NCBI GenBank assembly: GCA_030681895.1 | Contig: JAUXRI010000316.1 | Location: 38,910 to 102,909 of the forward strand | Length of the DNA stretch: 64,000 bases | Direction: 5' to 3' | From: Myxococcales bacterium | GTDB taxonomy: Bacteria > Myxococcota > Myxococcia > Myxococcales > Myxococcaceae | Shown: positions 6,969 to 15,631 of the stretch, piece by piece | How the letters are laid out: each line of letters begins with the position of its first letter | How positions within the stretch are numbered: the first letter of the stretch is position 1 | The notes under the pieces: model-generated | What the model was told of the DNA's origin: nothing | Database searches by the model: none | The model's input: only the letters and a program-made list of their open reading frames with translations | Program-made: the position numbers and the translations under genes

Positions 6969-9560
6969 ATGTCGTCGCAGTCTGTCCCCAGCACGCAGAG
7001 CGAGCCGCTCCTCCCGACGCTGCCTCGAAGCGGCGAAGCGCCGGCACGGTCCTCGCGGGTCAGGGTTGGCGAGCTGCTCAGTGACCGCTACCTGCTCAAG
7101 CGCTTCATCGCCGCCGGGGGCATGGGCGAGGTGTGGGAAGCCGAGGACTCGCTGCTCCACGAGACCGTGGCGCTGAAGCTGCTCAAGAGCGACGACGGAG
7201 CGCCCGAGGCCATCGCCCGGCTGAAGTCAGAGGTGACGCTGGCGCGCAAGGTCTCGCATCGCAACGTCTGTCGCGTTCACGAGTTCGGCGCGCATCGGCC
7301 AGTCGGCCAGGCGCCGCTCTTCTTCTTCACGATGGAGCTCCTCCAGGGCGTCACCTTGAGCGAGCTGCTGCGTGAACGAGGGGCGCTCCCCGAGGAAGAG
7401 GTCCTCGAGATCGTCGTTCAGCTCGCGGCAGGCCTCGACGCCGCCCACCGCGCCGGCGTCATTCATCGCGACTTCAAGAGCTCCAATGTCTTCCTCGAGC
7501 CGGGCGCTCAGGCGCGGGTCGTCATCACGGACTTCGGCGTCGCGCTCGCGATACAGCCCGGGCCACGCATCAGCGTCGAAGGCCAGGGGCTCCTCGGCAC
7601 GCCTGCCTACATGGCGCCCGAGCAGGCGAGCGGCCACGACGCAGGGCCCGCGTCGGACCTCTACGCGCTTGGCGTGGTGACGTTCGAGCTGCTCACGGGG
7701 AGGCTGCCGTTCGACGGCTCGAGTCTCGTCGCGCAGCTGAAGGCCCGCCTCACGAGCGCGCCGCTCGACGTCACCCTCTTCAGGCCCGACCTGCCGGCGC
7801 GGTGGTCGGAAGGCTTGCGGCTCATCCTCGCGCGCAGATCAGAAGACCGGCTGCAGTCAGGTGAGGCGTTCGTGAACGCGCTCCGCGACGGCAGCTTCAG
7901 CCATCGCCCGGGGCTGCGGGTGCGCGTTCGCGCCGGCATCGCCAGCGTCGCCATCGCGTGCCTCACCGTTGCAGGGTTCTGGTGGGTGGCAGGGCCGGAG
8001 CGACGGGGCTGGGCCGACATTCCCACCGACTCCGCTGCGACACCGCAGAGTGCGCAGGCGCTTCGCCGCGCGATGGTGGCCTACTCGGCCTTTCAGGGCG
8101 GTCGCGACAGGGCGCGGCAGGTCGTCGCCGAGGACCCCGAGTTCGCCGAGGCCAGACTGCAGCTGCTGTACCTCGCGCGGTTCGCGAACTCGAACCGGCC
8201 GGTCGATGCGGTCGAGCTCCTTCACGAGGTGCAGCTCCGGCGCGCGCAGCTGACGACCCGTGACCGCGAGCTGCTCGACGCCATCGAGCCGGCGTTGCTC
8301 GACCCGCCACAGCACGAGGAGACGCTCGCCCGCCTGGAGCGACTGGCCGAAAAGCGGCCGCGCGACGCCCAGGTATGGAACGCCATCGCGCTGGAGCACC
8401 TCGCCGCGCGGCGCACTGAGAAGGCCATCGTCGCCTTTCGCGCCGAGCGTCAGGCAGACCCCGGGTCGCTTGCAGGCGTCGCGAACGAGGCCTCGGCCGC
8501 GTACGAACGAGGCGAGCAGGCTGAGGCCCAGCGGCTCCTCGCGCGCTGCCTCGCCACCAACGCAGGGCACGCGCCGTGTCTGATGGCGGCGGGCAACATC
8601 GCGGCGGCGGACGGCTCGTGCCGCGAGCTCGACGACCTCGGCCGTTCGCTCTTCGCTGCCACACCCGGCTCCAGAGGGAAGGCGCTGCTGTCCTTTCGCT
8701 ACTCCTCGTTGCTTCGCCAGCACGCAGACCAGGCCGCGCTCGACGGGCTGCGTGTGTTGATGCTCCAGCAATTGGATGAGGTCTGGCACCGGGCCATCGA
8801 CGAGGCTGACGCGGTGGCCAGGCACGACCTCGGGGCGCAGCTCGCTCGAGCCCTTCAAGCGTCTCCGGCCGATGACGACATCGCCCCGACCGTCGACGCC
8901 ACCACGAAGGCGCGCCTGCTGCTCGAGGTCGGGCGCGATGCAGAGGCGCTCGAGCTCGTCTCTGCTGCCCTGGCGGCGACGGCGGCGGCCCCGTCGCCAG
9001 CGCGCCCGCACCTCGACGCGACGCCCCGCCTGTGGATGCTCCAGCGGCAGCACGGGGTGTTGAGCCCAGAGGCGCACGCGACGAAACGTGACGCGTGGGT
9101 CTCGACCTGGCGCAAACGCCTTGGCGCGCGTTCCGAGGTGCAGGACGCGCTGCTCTGGGTGATTGCGTGGGCCCCGTTCGAGGCAGGCACTGCGGAGCTG
9201 GGCGTCGAAGCCATGCAGACGTGGGGCAACCGGCCGCTGCCGCGAGCGTCACTGGCGCTCGCGTCGGTGATGCACGGCCTCCCGTTCCTGACCGACCTCG
9301 GGCACCTCGCGATGGTGGGCGCGCGGCTCGAGGACGCGGAAGGAATTCTCACGCAGGCCAACGCGCTGTGTACGTGGAACCTCATCGAGCCGCGCGTGGG
9401 CTTGATGCTCGCGCAGGTGCAGGCGCGTCGAGGCCTGCGCAACAAGGCGTGCGAGACGCTGCGGGCCTACTTTGCCGAGTGGAATGATCTGCGTCCCCGC
9501 AGCGTGTCGCTCGAGCGAGCGCGTGAGCTCGCAGACGGGCTGTCCTGTCCCTCGTCGTGA
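6969..9560 (+). CDS. Membrane Ser/Thr protein kinase with extracytoplasmic TPR-like region
   Basis: The 863-aa protein has a complete Hanks-type kinase domain at about residues 41-305: the glycine loop GGMGEV, VALK with K70, the catalytic loop HRDFKSSN (D168, N173), DFG at 188-190, and GTPAYMAPEQ in the activation segment. HRDFK matches the myxobacterial Pkn style. A transmembrane helix at about 322-341 is followed by about 520 residues of Leu/Ala/Arg-rich helical repeats that look like degenerate TPRs, probably extracytoplasmic and used for sensing or scaffolding. Such kinases phosphorylate Ser/Thr on target proteins; the partner is unknown. No partner phosphatase or FHA protein lies nearby. 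It is a single-gene unit. Confidence 0.93.
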   Translation: MSSQSVPSTQSEPLLPTLPRSGEAPARSSRVRVGELLSDRYLLKRFIAAGGMGEVWEAEDSLLHETVALKLLKSDDGAPEAIARLKSEVTLARKVSHRNVCRVHEFGAHRPVGQAPLFFFTMELLQGVTLSELLRERGALPEEEVLEIVVQLAAGLDAAHRAGVIHRDFKSSNVFLEPGAQARVVITDFGVALAIQPGPRISVEGQGLLGTPAYMAPEQASGHDAGPASDLYALGVVTFELLTGRLPFDGSSLVAQLKARLTSAPLDVTLFRPDLPARWSEGLRLILARRSEDRLQSGEAFVNALRDGSFSHRPGLRVRVRAGIASVAIACLTVAGFWWVAGPERRGWADIPTDSAATPQSAQALRRAMVAYSAFQGGRDRARQVVAEDPEFAEARLQLLYLARFANSNRPVDAVELLHEVQLRRAQLTTRDRELLDAIEPALLDPPQHEETLARLERLAEKRPRDAQVWNAIALEHLAARRTEKAIVAFRAERQADPGSLAGVANEASAAYERGEQAEAQRLLARCLATNAGHAPCLMAAGNIAAADGSCRELDDLGRSLFAATPGSRGKALLSFRYSSLLRQHADQAALDGLRVLMLQQLDEVWHRAIDEADAVARHDLGAQLARALQASPADDDIAPTVDATTKARLLLEVGRDAEALELVSAALAATAAAPSPARPHLDATPRLWMLQRQHGVLSPEAHATKRDAWVSTWRKRLGARSEVQDALLWVIAWAPFEAGTAELGVEAMQTWGNRPLPRASLALASVMHGLPFLTDLGHLAMVGARLEDAEGILTQANALCTWNLIEPRVGLMLAQVQARRGLRNKACETLRAYFAEWNDLRPRSVSLERARELADGLSCPSS

Positions 9561-9729
9561 CGCGAGGCTGCACGCTCCGCATCGGTTCATCGCTCGTGAG
9601 GCTCGCCGTTCGCCTCGCCTCCACGCTGAGGGAAAGAGCGCGTTCTCCGCGGCCGCCACCGCTCGCGTGCGGACCGTCAGGAGGTGAGGCGTCTCCTTCC
9701 GCCGACCATCGACCCGCTCTGCCATTCGT

Positions 9730-10998
9730 TCAGCGCGTCGGCCGGCGCCCTGCGGCGACGAGCAGCTCGAGCTGTGCTGCCCACTGACTGGTGCGCGCCA
9801 CCTCGGCCAGACTCTCGGCGTCGCGGGCTCCGCGCTCGGCCTCGATGAGCTCGATGTTGGTGCTGGCGCCTTCCTTCCACGCCGCGCGCGCGAGCACCTC
9901 GGCCTCGAGCGCCCACTTCGACGACGCGCTGGCAGCGCGCGCAGACGCTTCGCGAAGCGACAACACCTGGAGCGCCAGCCGCAGGTCGCTCTCGGCGCGC
10001 TGCCGCACGTCGTCTGCCTGTGCGCGGGCCAGCGCGAGTGAGGCTTCACGTTCCTTGCGCACGCCGCTGCGGGCGAGCCCATCGAAGAGCACGAGCTGGC
10101 CCGTCAGCTGCGCCGTGACCCCGAGCGAAGGCTGCGTCGGGGTGGCTGGCGTCTGCGCGGTGGGCTGCACGAGGAGCCCTGCGGTCGGAAGGTAGTCGGT
10201 CCAGCTGGTGTCGACGGCACGCTGCGCGAGGGCGACCCGGCTCTCGGCGGCGGCGACGTCTGGGCGCGCGGTGATGACGCGCTCGAGCTCGCCCGGGCCC
10301 GGGAGCTGGCCGAACTCCGGCGTGCCTGAGATGTCGACCGGGCCGCGTTCGCCCAGCACCACGCCCAGCACCTCACGCGACGTCGTCAGCTCAGCGTTGG
10401 CGCGTGCGAGGCGGCCTTCATTGTCCGAGAGCTCGCGGTGCGCGCGGACGAGGTCGAGCCGGGTGCCGAGGCCTCCCGCGAGCCGCAGCGTCGCCAGCTC
10501 GAGCTGCTCCGCGCTCGTCACACGGGCGCGCTCGGCGACGGCCACCAGCTTGTGCTGCAGCTGCACCGCCAACCACGCGCGACCCACGAGGCTCGTCACC
10601 ACGCGCGTCACCTCCTTCTCATCTTCAGTCGAAGCCTCGACGGCGAGCTGGGCCTGCTGGGTCGACATCCAGCGCGGCACCGAGAGGAGCGGAACGTTCA
10701 GCGCCAGGTTCGCCCCGCCCGACTGCGCCGGGAGCAGCACGCGGTCGTTGAGCCCACGGTTGCCTTCCAGTTGGGTGAAGGTGCCGTTGAGCGAGAGCGT
10801 CGGGAGCCACGTCGCGCGCGACTGCACCACCAGCGCCTCGGCCCGCAGCACCGCGGCGCGCACCGACGCGACCCGAGGAGATCGCTCCAACGCTCGGTCG
10901 ATGGCCTCGGGCAGCGTCACGCTCGACACCGGCTGAGGCAGGACGTCGGCATCTCCCGGCGCGGCCGACAACACCACCACGAGCAGCAACGCGCTCAT
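9730..10998 (-). CDS. TolC-family outer membrane efflux channel
   Basis: The 422-aa product has an N-terminal signal peptide (MSALLLVVVLSAAPG) and the two repeated outer-membrane-efflux (OEP) domains of long amphipathic helices typical of TolC proteins, for example TLPEAIDRALERSPRVASVRAA near the N-terminus and the LARAQADDVRQRAESDLR region in the second repeat. It would form the outer-membrane exit duct of the RND pump encoded upstream. It is the last gene of the minus-strand operon permease-adaptor-mini-ORF-channel, and its ATG overlaps the mini-ORF stop (ATGA), implying translational coupling. Confidence 0.92.
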   Translation of the reverse strand: MSALLLVVVLSAAPGDADVLPQPVSSVTLPEAIDRALERSPRVASVRAAVLRAEALVVQSRATWLPTLSLNGTFTQLEGNRGLNDRVLLPAQSGGANLALNVPLLSVPRWMSTQQAQLAVEASTEDEKEVTRVVTSLVGRAWLAVQLQHKLVAVAERARVTSAEQLELATLRLAGGLGTRLDLVRAHRELSDNEGRLARANAELTTSREVLGVVLGERGPVDISGTPEFGQLPGPGELERVITARPDVAAAESRVALAQRAVDTSWTDYLPTAGLLVQPTAQTPATPTQPSLGVTAQLTGQLVLFDGLARSGVRKEREASLALARAQADDVRQRAESDLRLALQVLSLREASARAASASSKWALEAEVLARAAWKEGASTNIELIEAERGARDAESLAEVARTSQWAAQLELLVAAGRRPTR

Positions 10999-11156
10999 CG
11001 GGCGACCCCGGCATCGGGCTGCAGCACGTCGACCCGCGCTCCGTTCTCGAGGTCTTCAGGCGGGAAGAGCAGCACCTCGAGCGCGCGCATCGAGTGAGCA
11101 GCAGTGCTCTGTACTCGAGGTCGTGAGGCCGGTTGCGCAGCCTTGAACGTCCTCAT
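10995..11156 (-). CDS. 53-aa mini-ORF made from a duplicated adaptor C-terminus
   Basis: This frame begins at an ATG overlapping the adaptor stop (ATGA at 11153-11156) and ends at a TGA overlapping the TolC-gene ATG (ATGA at 10995-10998). Its last about 30 residues (PPEDLENGARVDVLQPDAGVAR) are a clear copy of the adaptor's own C-terminus (PPDDLENGERVEVMQPVQPDGGVAR), and the DNA matches well over about 85 bases. The first about 22 residues resemble nothing else here. It looks like a leftover of a tandem duplication or of a second, deleted adaptor gene. The reading frame and both couplings have been kept, so translation can pass through to the channel gene. Whether the peptide itself does anything is unknown. 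Confidence 0.6.
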   Translation of the reverse strand: MRTFKAAQPASRPRVQSTAAHSMRALEVLLFPPEDLENGARVDVLQPDAGVAR

Positions 11157-12301
11157 CGAGCGACTCCGCCGTCGGGCTGCACGGGCTGCATCACCTCGAC
11201 CCGCTCTCCGTTCTCGAGGTCGTCAGGCGGGTTGAGCACCACCTTGGCGCCTGCCGCGACGCCGGTGAGGACCTCGACGGTGCGGCCCTGGTCTCTGGCG
11301 ATGGTGACGAGCGTGGTGGCGACGACGCCGTCGTTCACCACGTGCAGGCGCACCCCATCGGCGCGAGGCACCACGGCGCTCGCGGGCACGAGGAGGGGAG
11401 GGTCGGCGCGCTCGACGGTGAACGTCACCTGCACGAAGGCGTTCGCCAGCAGCGCGCCCGGCTTCTCGACGAGGGCCTCGACGCGCAGCGTGCGGGTGAC
11501 GGGGTCGAGCGCGAAGGCCGAGCGGGTGACGCGCGCCTCGACGGCGAGGGCCGGGCGTTGCGCCGGAGCGATGGAGACGGCCAGCCCCGGCCTCACGTCT
11601 GCTGCGAGCCACTGCGGGACGTCGACCGTCACCTTGAGCGTGTCGGTCTGCGCCACCTCGAAGAGCGGCGCGCGGTCGGACGAGACGAGGGCGCCCTGCT
11701 CGATGAAGCGGCGGGTCACCACGCCCGCGAACGGCGCCACCACACGCGTGAAGCCCTTGAGCGCCGACAGCCGCAGCGTGTCAGCGCGGGTCGTCTCGAC
11801 GGACGCGATGGCGGTGGTGAGCCGGCTCTGCGCTTCTTCAGCCTGCTGCTTCGAGGCGACGCCCTGCTCCGACAAGCGGCTGGAGCGTTCGGCCGCCGAG
11901 CGCGCGAGCGTCACGTTCGCTTCTGCTTCGGTGAGCCTGGCCTTCGCGCGCTTCACGTCTTCGTCGACTTCCGGTGACTCGAGCACCGCCAGCACCTGTC
12001 CGGCCTTCACCGTGTCGCCGAGGTCGACGAGGGTGCTCTGCACGAAGCCTGTGCCTCGTGCCGTCACCACCGCAGCCCGCATCGGCGCCGCGGTGCCTGA
12101 CAACGAGAAGGTGGCCTTCGCCGGCGCGCGTTGCACGACGCCCGTCACGACGCGACGAGGCGCGGTGGAGAACGCTCGTTGCCGCTCGACGGCCTCGGCG
12201 CGGCGCGCTCTGGGGATCCACCCGGCGGCGACGAGCCCGAGCAACGTCAACACGCCGAGCACCGGCACGGCCTTCGGCAACCTGGGTTTGATGTCACTCA
12301 T
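11153..12301 (-). CDS. RND efflux periplasmic adaptor (membrane fusion protein)
   Basis: The 382-aa protein has an N-terminal membrane anchor (VPVLGVLTLLGLVAAGW), the biotinyl-lipoyl-like halves on either side of an alpha-helical hairpin (TVKAGQVLAVLESPEVDED ... VVAPFAGVVTRRFIEQGALV), and a beta-barrel and membrane-proximal domain toward the C-terminus. It would bridge the inner-membrane permease and the TolC-type channel. Its start overlaps the permease stop by 4 nt. Its C-terminal tail is the source of, or sister to, the copy found in the mini-ORF immediately downstream. Confidence 0.93.
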   Translation of the reverse strand: MSDIKPRLPKAVPVLGVLTLLGLVAAGWIPRARRAEAVERQRAFSTAPRRVVTGVVQRAPAKATFSLSGTAAPMRAAVVTARGTGFVQSTLVDLGDTVKAGQVLAVLESPEVDEDVKRAKARLTEAEANVTLARSAAERSSRLSEQGVASKQQAEEAQSRLTTAIASVETTRADTLRLSALKGFTRVVAPFAGVVTRRFIEQGALVSSDRAPLFEVAQTDTLKVTVDVPQWLAADVRPGLAVSIAPAQRPALAVEARVTRSAFALDPVTRTLRVEALVEKPGALLANAFVQVTFTVERADPPLLVPASAVVPRADGVRLHVVNDGVVATTLVTIARDQGRTVEVLTGVAAGAKVVLNPPDDLENGERVEVMQPVQPDGGVAR

Positions 12302-15300
12302 GCGCTGACTCCTTCATCGTCACCCGGCTCTTTGAGCGCCTCGTCGAGCGCGCGCGGTGCCCACTTCGCGCGCAGGCGGGAATAGATGACGGGGACGAGG
12401 AACAAGGTGGCGAAGGTGGCGCCGATGATGCCGCCCAACATCGAGCGTCCGAGCGCGGCGTTCTGCTCGCCACCCTCCGACTGGCCCAGCGACATGGGGA
12501 GCATGCCGATGGCCATCGCGAGCGCCGTCATCAACACCGGCCGCAGCCGCACCCGCCCGGCCTCGAGCGCCGCGTCGATGGCCGACATGCCCCGCGCGCG
12601 TTGTTCGTTCGCGAACGTCACCACCAGAATCGAGTTCGCGGTGGCCACGCCGACGCTCAGCACCGCGCCCATCAACGAGGGCACGCTGAAGGTCGTCTGC
12701 GTCGAGAAGTGCGCCAGCACGATGCCGATGCCTGCGCCGGGGAGCGCCGAGATGATGATGAGCGGGTCGGTCCACGACTGGAAGTTGATGACCATCACCG
12801 CGTAGACGAGGAGCGCCGCGGCGAGCAGGCCGAGCGCGAGGGCCGCGAAGGCGCTGCGCATCGACTCCACCTGGCCACGCACCTGCACCGACGTGCCCGG
12901 CGGCAACGTCGCGCGCACCTCGGCCACGATGCCATCGAGCGCATCGGCGACGGTGCCGAGGTCGATGAACTGCACGTCGGCGCGCACCTGGTAGGTGGGT
13001 TGCACGTCGACGCGCGAGGTGAAGACGGGCGTCTGTTGTCGCCTGAGCGTGGAGAGGTCTCCGAGCAGCTGGGCGCCGCGTGGTGTCTGCAGCGAGAACG
13101 TCTCGAGCGCTTCCACCGAGGCCACGACGCCTTGAGGCACCTGCACCGCGACGCCGTAGCCGAAGCCGGTGCGAGGGTCCGTCCAGAACGTGGGAGCGAC
13201 CTGGCTCGACGACGAGATGGCGAGCAGCACGTTGTTCGCGACGTCACGCTGCGTGAGGGCCACGTCGGCGGCGCGCAGGCGGTCGACGTCGACCTGCAGG
13301 CGGGGCGCGTCGACGATTTGATGGAGCCGCACGTCGACGGCTCCGGGCACCGCGCGCAGGCGCTTCTCGATTCTGCGTGCGGCGGCGAGCGTCACGTCGC
13401 GCTTCTGGCCCGACACCTGAACGTCGATGGCCGAGGGCAAGCCGAAGTTGAGGATCTGCGTGACGATGTCGCCGGGCTGAAAGAAGAACCGCGCCTGAGG
13501 GAAGCGCCGGGCCAGGGCCTCGCGGAGCATCGCCTCGTACTCGATGACGCTCTTCGTGCGCGCGGGCGTCAGCTCGATGAGAATCTCTCCATCGGCGGTG
13601 CTCACGTTCACGCTGTCGGTGATGGCGAGGTTGTAGCCGCTCGAGGGGCCGATGAAGTCGAGCAGGCCTTTGCGCTCGTTCGCAGGAATGAGCTCACGAA
13701 TCGCGTTCTCCACCTCTCCGAAGAGCGCCTCGGTCTCTTCCAGCCGGGTGCCTGGCGGCGCCACCACGTGCAGGCGCAACACGCCGGCGTCGATCTTCGG
13801 GAAGAAGTCGCGGCCCACCAGCGTCGAGAGGCCGACCGCCAGCGCCACCGACGCCGCGAAGGTGGCCATCACCAGCGCGCGGTGCGAGAGCGCCCACGCG
13901 AGGATGCCGAGGTAGCTCGTGCGCAGGGCCTCGAAGGTGCGCTCGAAGGCGGCGTGCAGGCGCCCGAAGAAGCCGGTGCCCGGGGCGTGGCCGCGCTCCA
14001 CCTCGGCGGGCAGCAGGTACTGCACCATCGTCGGCACGATGGTGCGCGACAGCAGGTACGACGCCATCACCGAGAACGAGACGGCCAGGCCCATCGGCAT
14101 GAAGAGGAACCGCGCGGGGCCCTCGAGGAACAACACGCTGATGAACACCACGCTGATGGACAAGCTGGCCACGAAGGCCGGCACGGCGATCTGCTGCGCG
14201 CCGTCGAGAATCGCGCGGGTCAGCGGCTTCCCCATGGCGAGGTTGCGGTGAATGTTCTCGATCTCCACCGTGGCGTCGTCGACGAGAATGCCGACCGCGA
14301 GCGCGAGGCCCCCGAGCGTCATCGCGTTGATGGTGTAGCCGAGTGCGCGAAGGCCAAGCACGGCTACGACGACAGACAACGGAATCGAGGTGGCGACGAT
14401 GAGCGTCGAGCGCCACGAGCCGAGGAAGAGCAGAATCATCAGCGCGGTGAGCGCGGCGGCGAGCGTCGCTTCGGTGAGCAGCCCTTCGATGGCGTGCTCG
14501 ACGAATCCCGACGCGTCAGCCAGCACGTCGACACGGGTGCCCTCGGGCGCGGCGGCCCTGATGGCCGGGAGCATCGCCTTCACGCGGCTGGCCACCTCGA
14601 GCGTCGAGGCGTCGCCATTCTTCATCACCGTCAGCACCACGCTCCGGCGCCCGTCGGCGCGCGCGATGTTCGTCTGCACCTGAAAGCCGTCGTGCACGAA
14701 GGCCACGTCGCGCACCTGCAAGACGCGGCCATCAGCCCGGCGAATCGGCAGCTCGTTGAGCGCCGCGATGGTCTCGGGCGAGCTGTTGAGCGCCACGCGG
14801 TACTCGCGCTCGGCAATCTTGAGCGAGCCCGTCGGCAGCGTCAGGTTCTGCGCCGACACGGCGAGCGCGACGTCTTGCGGTGACAGCCCCTGCGCCTCGA
14901 GCGCGTCGAGGTCGAGGTCGACGCTCACCTGGCGGAACTTGCCGCCCTGAGGCAGCGGGAAGCGCGTGCCGCGAATGATGGAGAGGGCGGTGCGCACGCG
15001 GTTGTTCACGTGGTCGAACAGCTCGGCCTCGGACAGCGTGTCGTTGGTGAAGGCGAGCTGGAGCACCGGCACGCTCGAGGCCGTGTACCGGAGGATGATG
15101 GGCGGAATCATTCCCGGCGGCATGCGGCGCACGATGGTCTGCGACGCGGCGGTGATCTGCGCCATGGCCGCGCTGACGTCAGCGCCGGGCTGCAGGTACA
15201 CGCGAATGACGCTCACGCCGTCGTAGGTGTCGCTCTGCAGTCGAGACACGTCGGCGGTGTTGCCCGCGATGGAGAACTCGGAGAACTGCGTCACCTGCGC

Positions 15301-15480
15301 TTCCATCTGCTGCGCCGGCAGGCCCGAGTACGTCCACACCACGCTGATGACGGGCAGGTCGACCGAGGGCAGCACGTCGGTCGGCGTTCGCCGCAGCACC
15401 TGCCAGCCGGCGAGGAGCAGCGCGAGCGAGAGGACGACGAAGGTGTAGGGTCTCCGAAGCGCGAGGCGAACGATCCACAT
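12298..15480 (-). CDS. RND-superfamily efflux permease (AcrB/MdtB-like)
   Basis: The protein is about 1060 aa, the usual length, with the RND pattern of one N-terminal transmembrane helix (LALRRPYTFVVLSLALLLAGW), a large periplasmic loop, a block of six membrane helices with GILVDDATVEIENIH in TM4 (the two acidic residues of the proton relay), then a second loop and membrane block. It exports small molecules using proton entry. I chose the ATG at 15480 (MWIVRLALRR): the longer frame adds 13 Arg-rich residues that no RND protein has. It is the first gene of the permease-adaptor-channel operon and lies 151 bases downstream of the sigma/cupredoxin pair. Confidence 0.95.
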   Translation of the reverse strand: MWIVRLALRRPYTFVVLSLALLLAGWQVLRRTPTDVLPSVDLPVISVVWTYSGLPAQQMEAQVTQFSEFSIAGNTADVSRLQSDTYDGVSVIRVYLQPGADVSAAMAQITAASQTIVRRMPPGMIPPIILRYTASSVPVLQLAFTNDTLSEAELFDHVNNRVRTALSIIRGTRFPLPQGGKFRQVSVDLDLDALEAQGLSPQDVALAVSAQNLTLPTGSLKIAEREYRVALNSSPETIAALNELPIRRADGRVLQVRDVAFVHDGFQVQTNIARADGRRSVVLTVMKNGDASTLEVASRVKAMLPAIRAAAPEGTRVDVLADASGFVEHAIEGLLTEATLAAALTALMILLFLGSWRSTLIVATSIPLSVVVAVLGLRALGYTINAMTLGGLALAVGILVDDATVEIENIHRNLAMGKPLTRAILDGAQQIAVPAFVASLSISVVFISVLFLEGPARFLFMPMGLAVSFSVMASYLLSRTIVPTMVQYLLPAEVERGHAPGTGFFGRLHAAFERTFEALRTSYLGILAWALSHRALVMATFAASVALAVGLSTLVGRDFFPKIDAGVLRLHVVAPPGTRLEETEALFGEVENAIRELIPANERKGLLDFIGPSSGYNLAITDSVNVSTADGEILIELTPARTKSVIEYEAMLREALARRFPQARFFFQPGDIVTQILNFGLPSAIDVQVSGQKRDVTLAAARRIEKRLRAVPGAVDVRLHQIVDAPRLQVDVDRLRAADVALTQRDVANNVLLAISSSSQVAPTFWTDPRTGFGYGVAVQVPQGVVASVEALETFSLQTPRGAQLLGDLSTLRRQQTPVFTSRVDVQPTYQVRADVQFIDLGTVADALDGIVAEVRATLPPGTSVQVRGQVESMRSAFAALALGLLAAALLVYAVMVINFQSWTDPLIIISALPGAGIGIVLAHFSTQTTFSVPSLMGAVLSVGVATANSILVVTFANEQRARGMSAIDAALEAGRVRLRPVLMTALAMAIGMLPMSLGQSEGGEQNAALGRSMLGGIIGATFATLFLVPVIYSRLRAKWAPRALDEALKEPGDDEGVSA

Positions 15481-15545
15481 GCACGATGGCATTTGCCGCG
15501 CCCGGGCCCCTCGCGCCACCCTCAGTTGCGATGAGGCGCACGAAT

Positions 15546-15564
15546 AGGGGCTTTCCGTGCCCCT
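15546..15564 (-). terminator. Hairpin between cupredoxin gene and RND operon
   Basis: AGGGGC-TTTCCGT-GCCCCT is a perfect 6-bp stem with a 7-nt loop. It lies between the stop of the anti-sigma/cupredoxin gene and the start of the RND permease, both on the minus strand. It could attenuate readthrough from the sigma operon into the efflux operon, or be an operator. No T-run is visible. Confidence 0.3.
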
Positions 15565-15631
15565 CGTGAAACCAATGGTGGGGCCGGGTCATGACGAGTC
15601 CAGCCTGAAGCGGGAAGGTGCGCGCGCGCGC

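Noticed and set aside
12601..14883. A 760-codon plus-strand frame
   Set aside because: Opposite the RND permease, with His/Arg-rich low-complexity translation; the permease frame is unambiguous.
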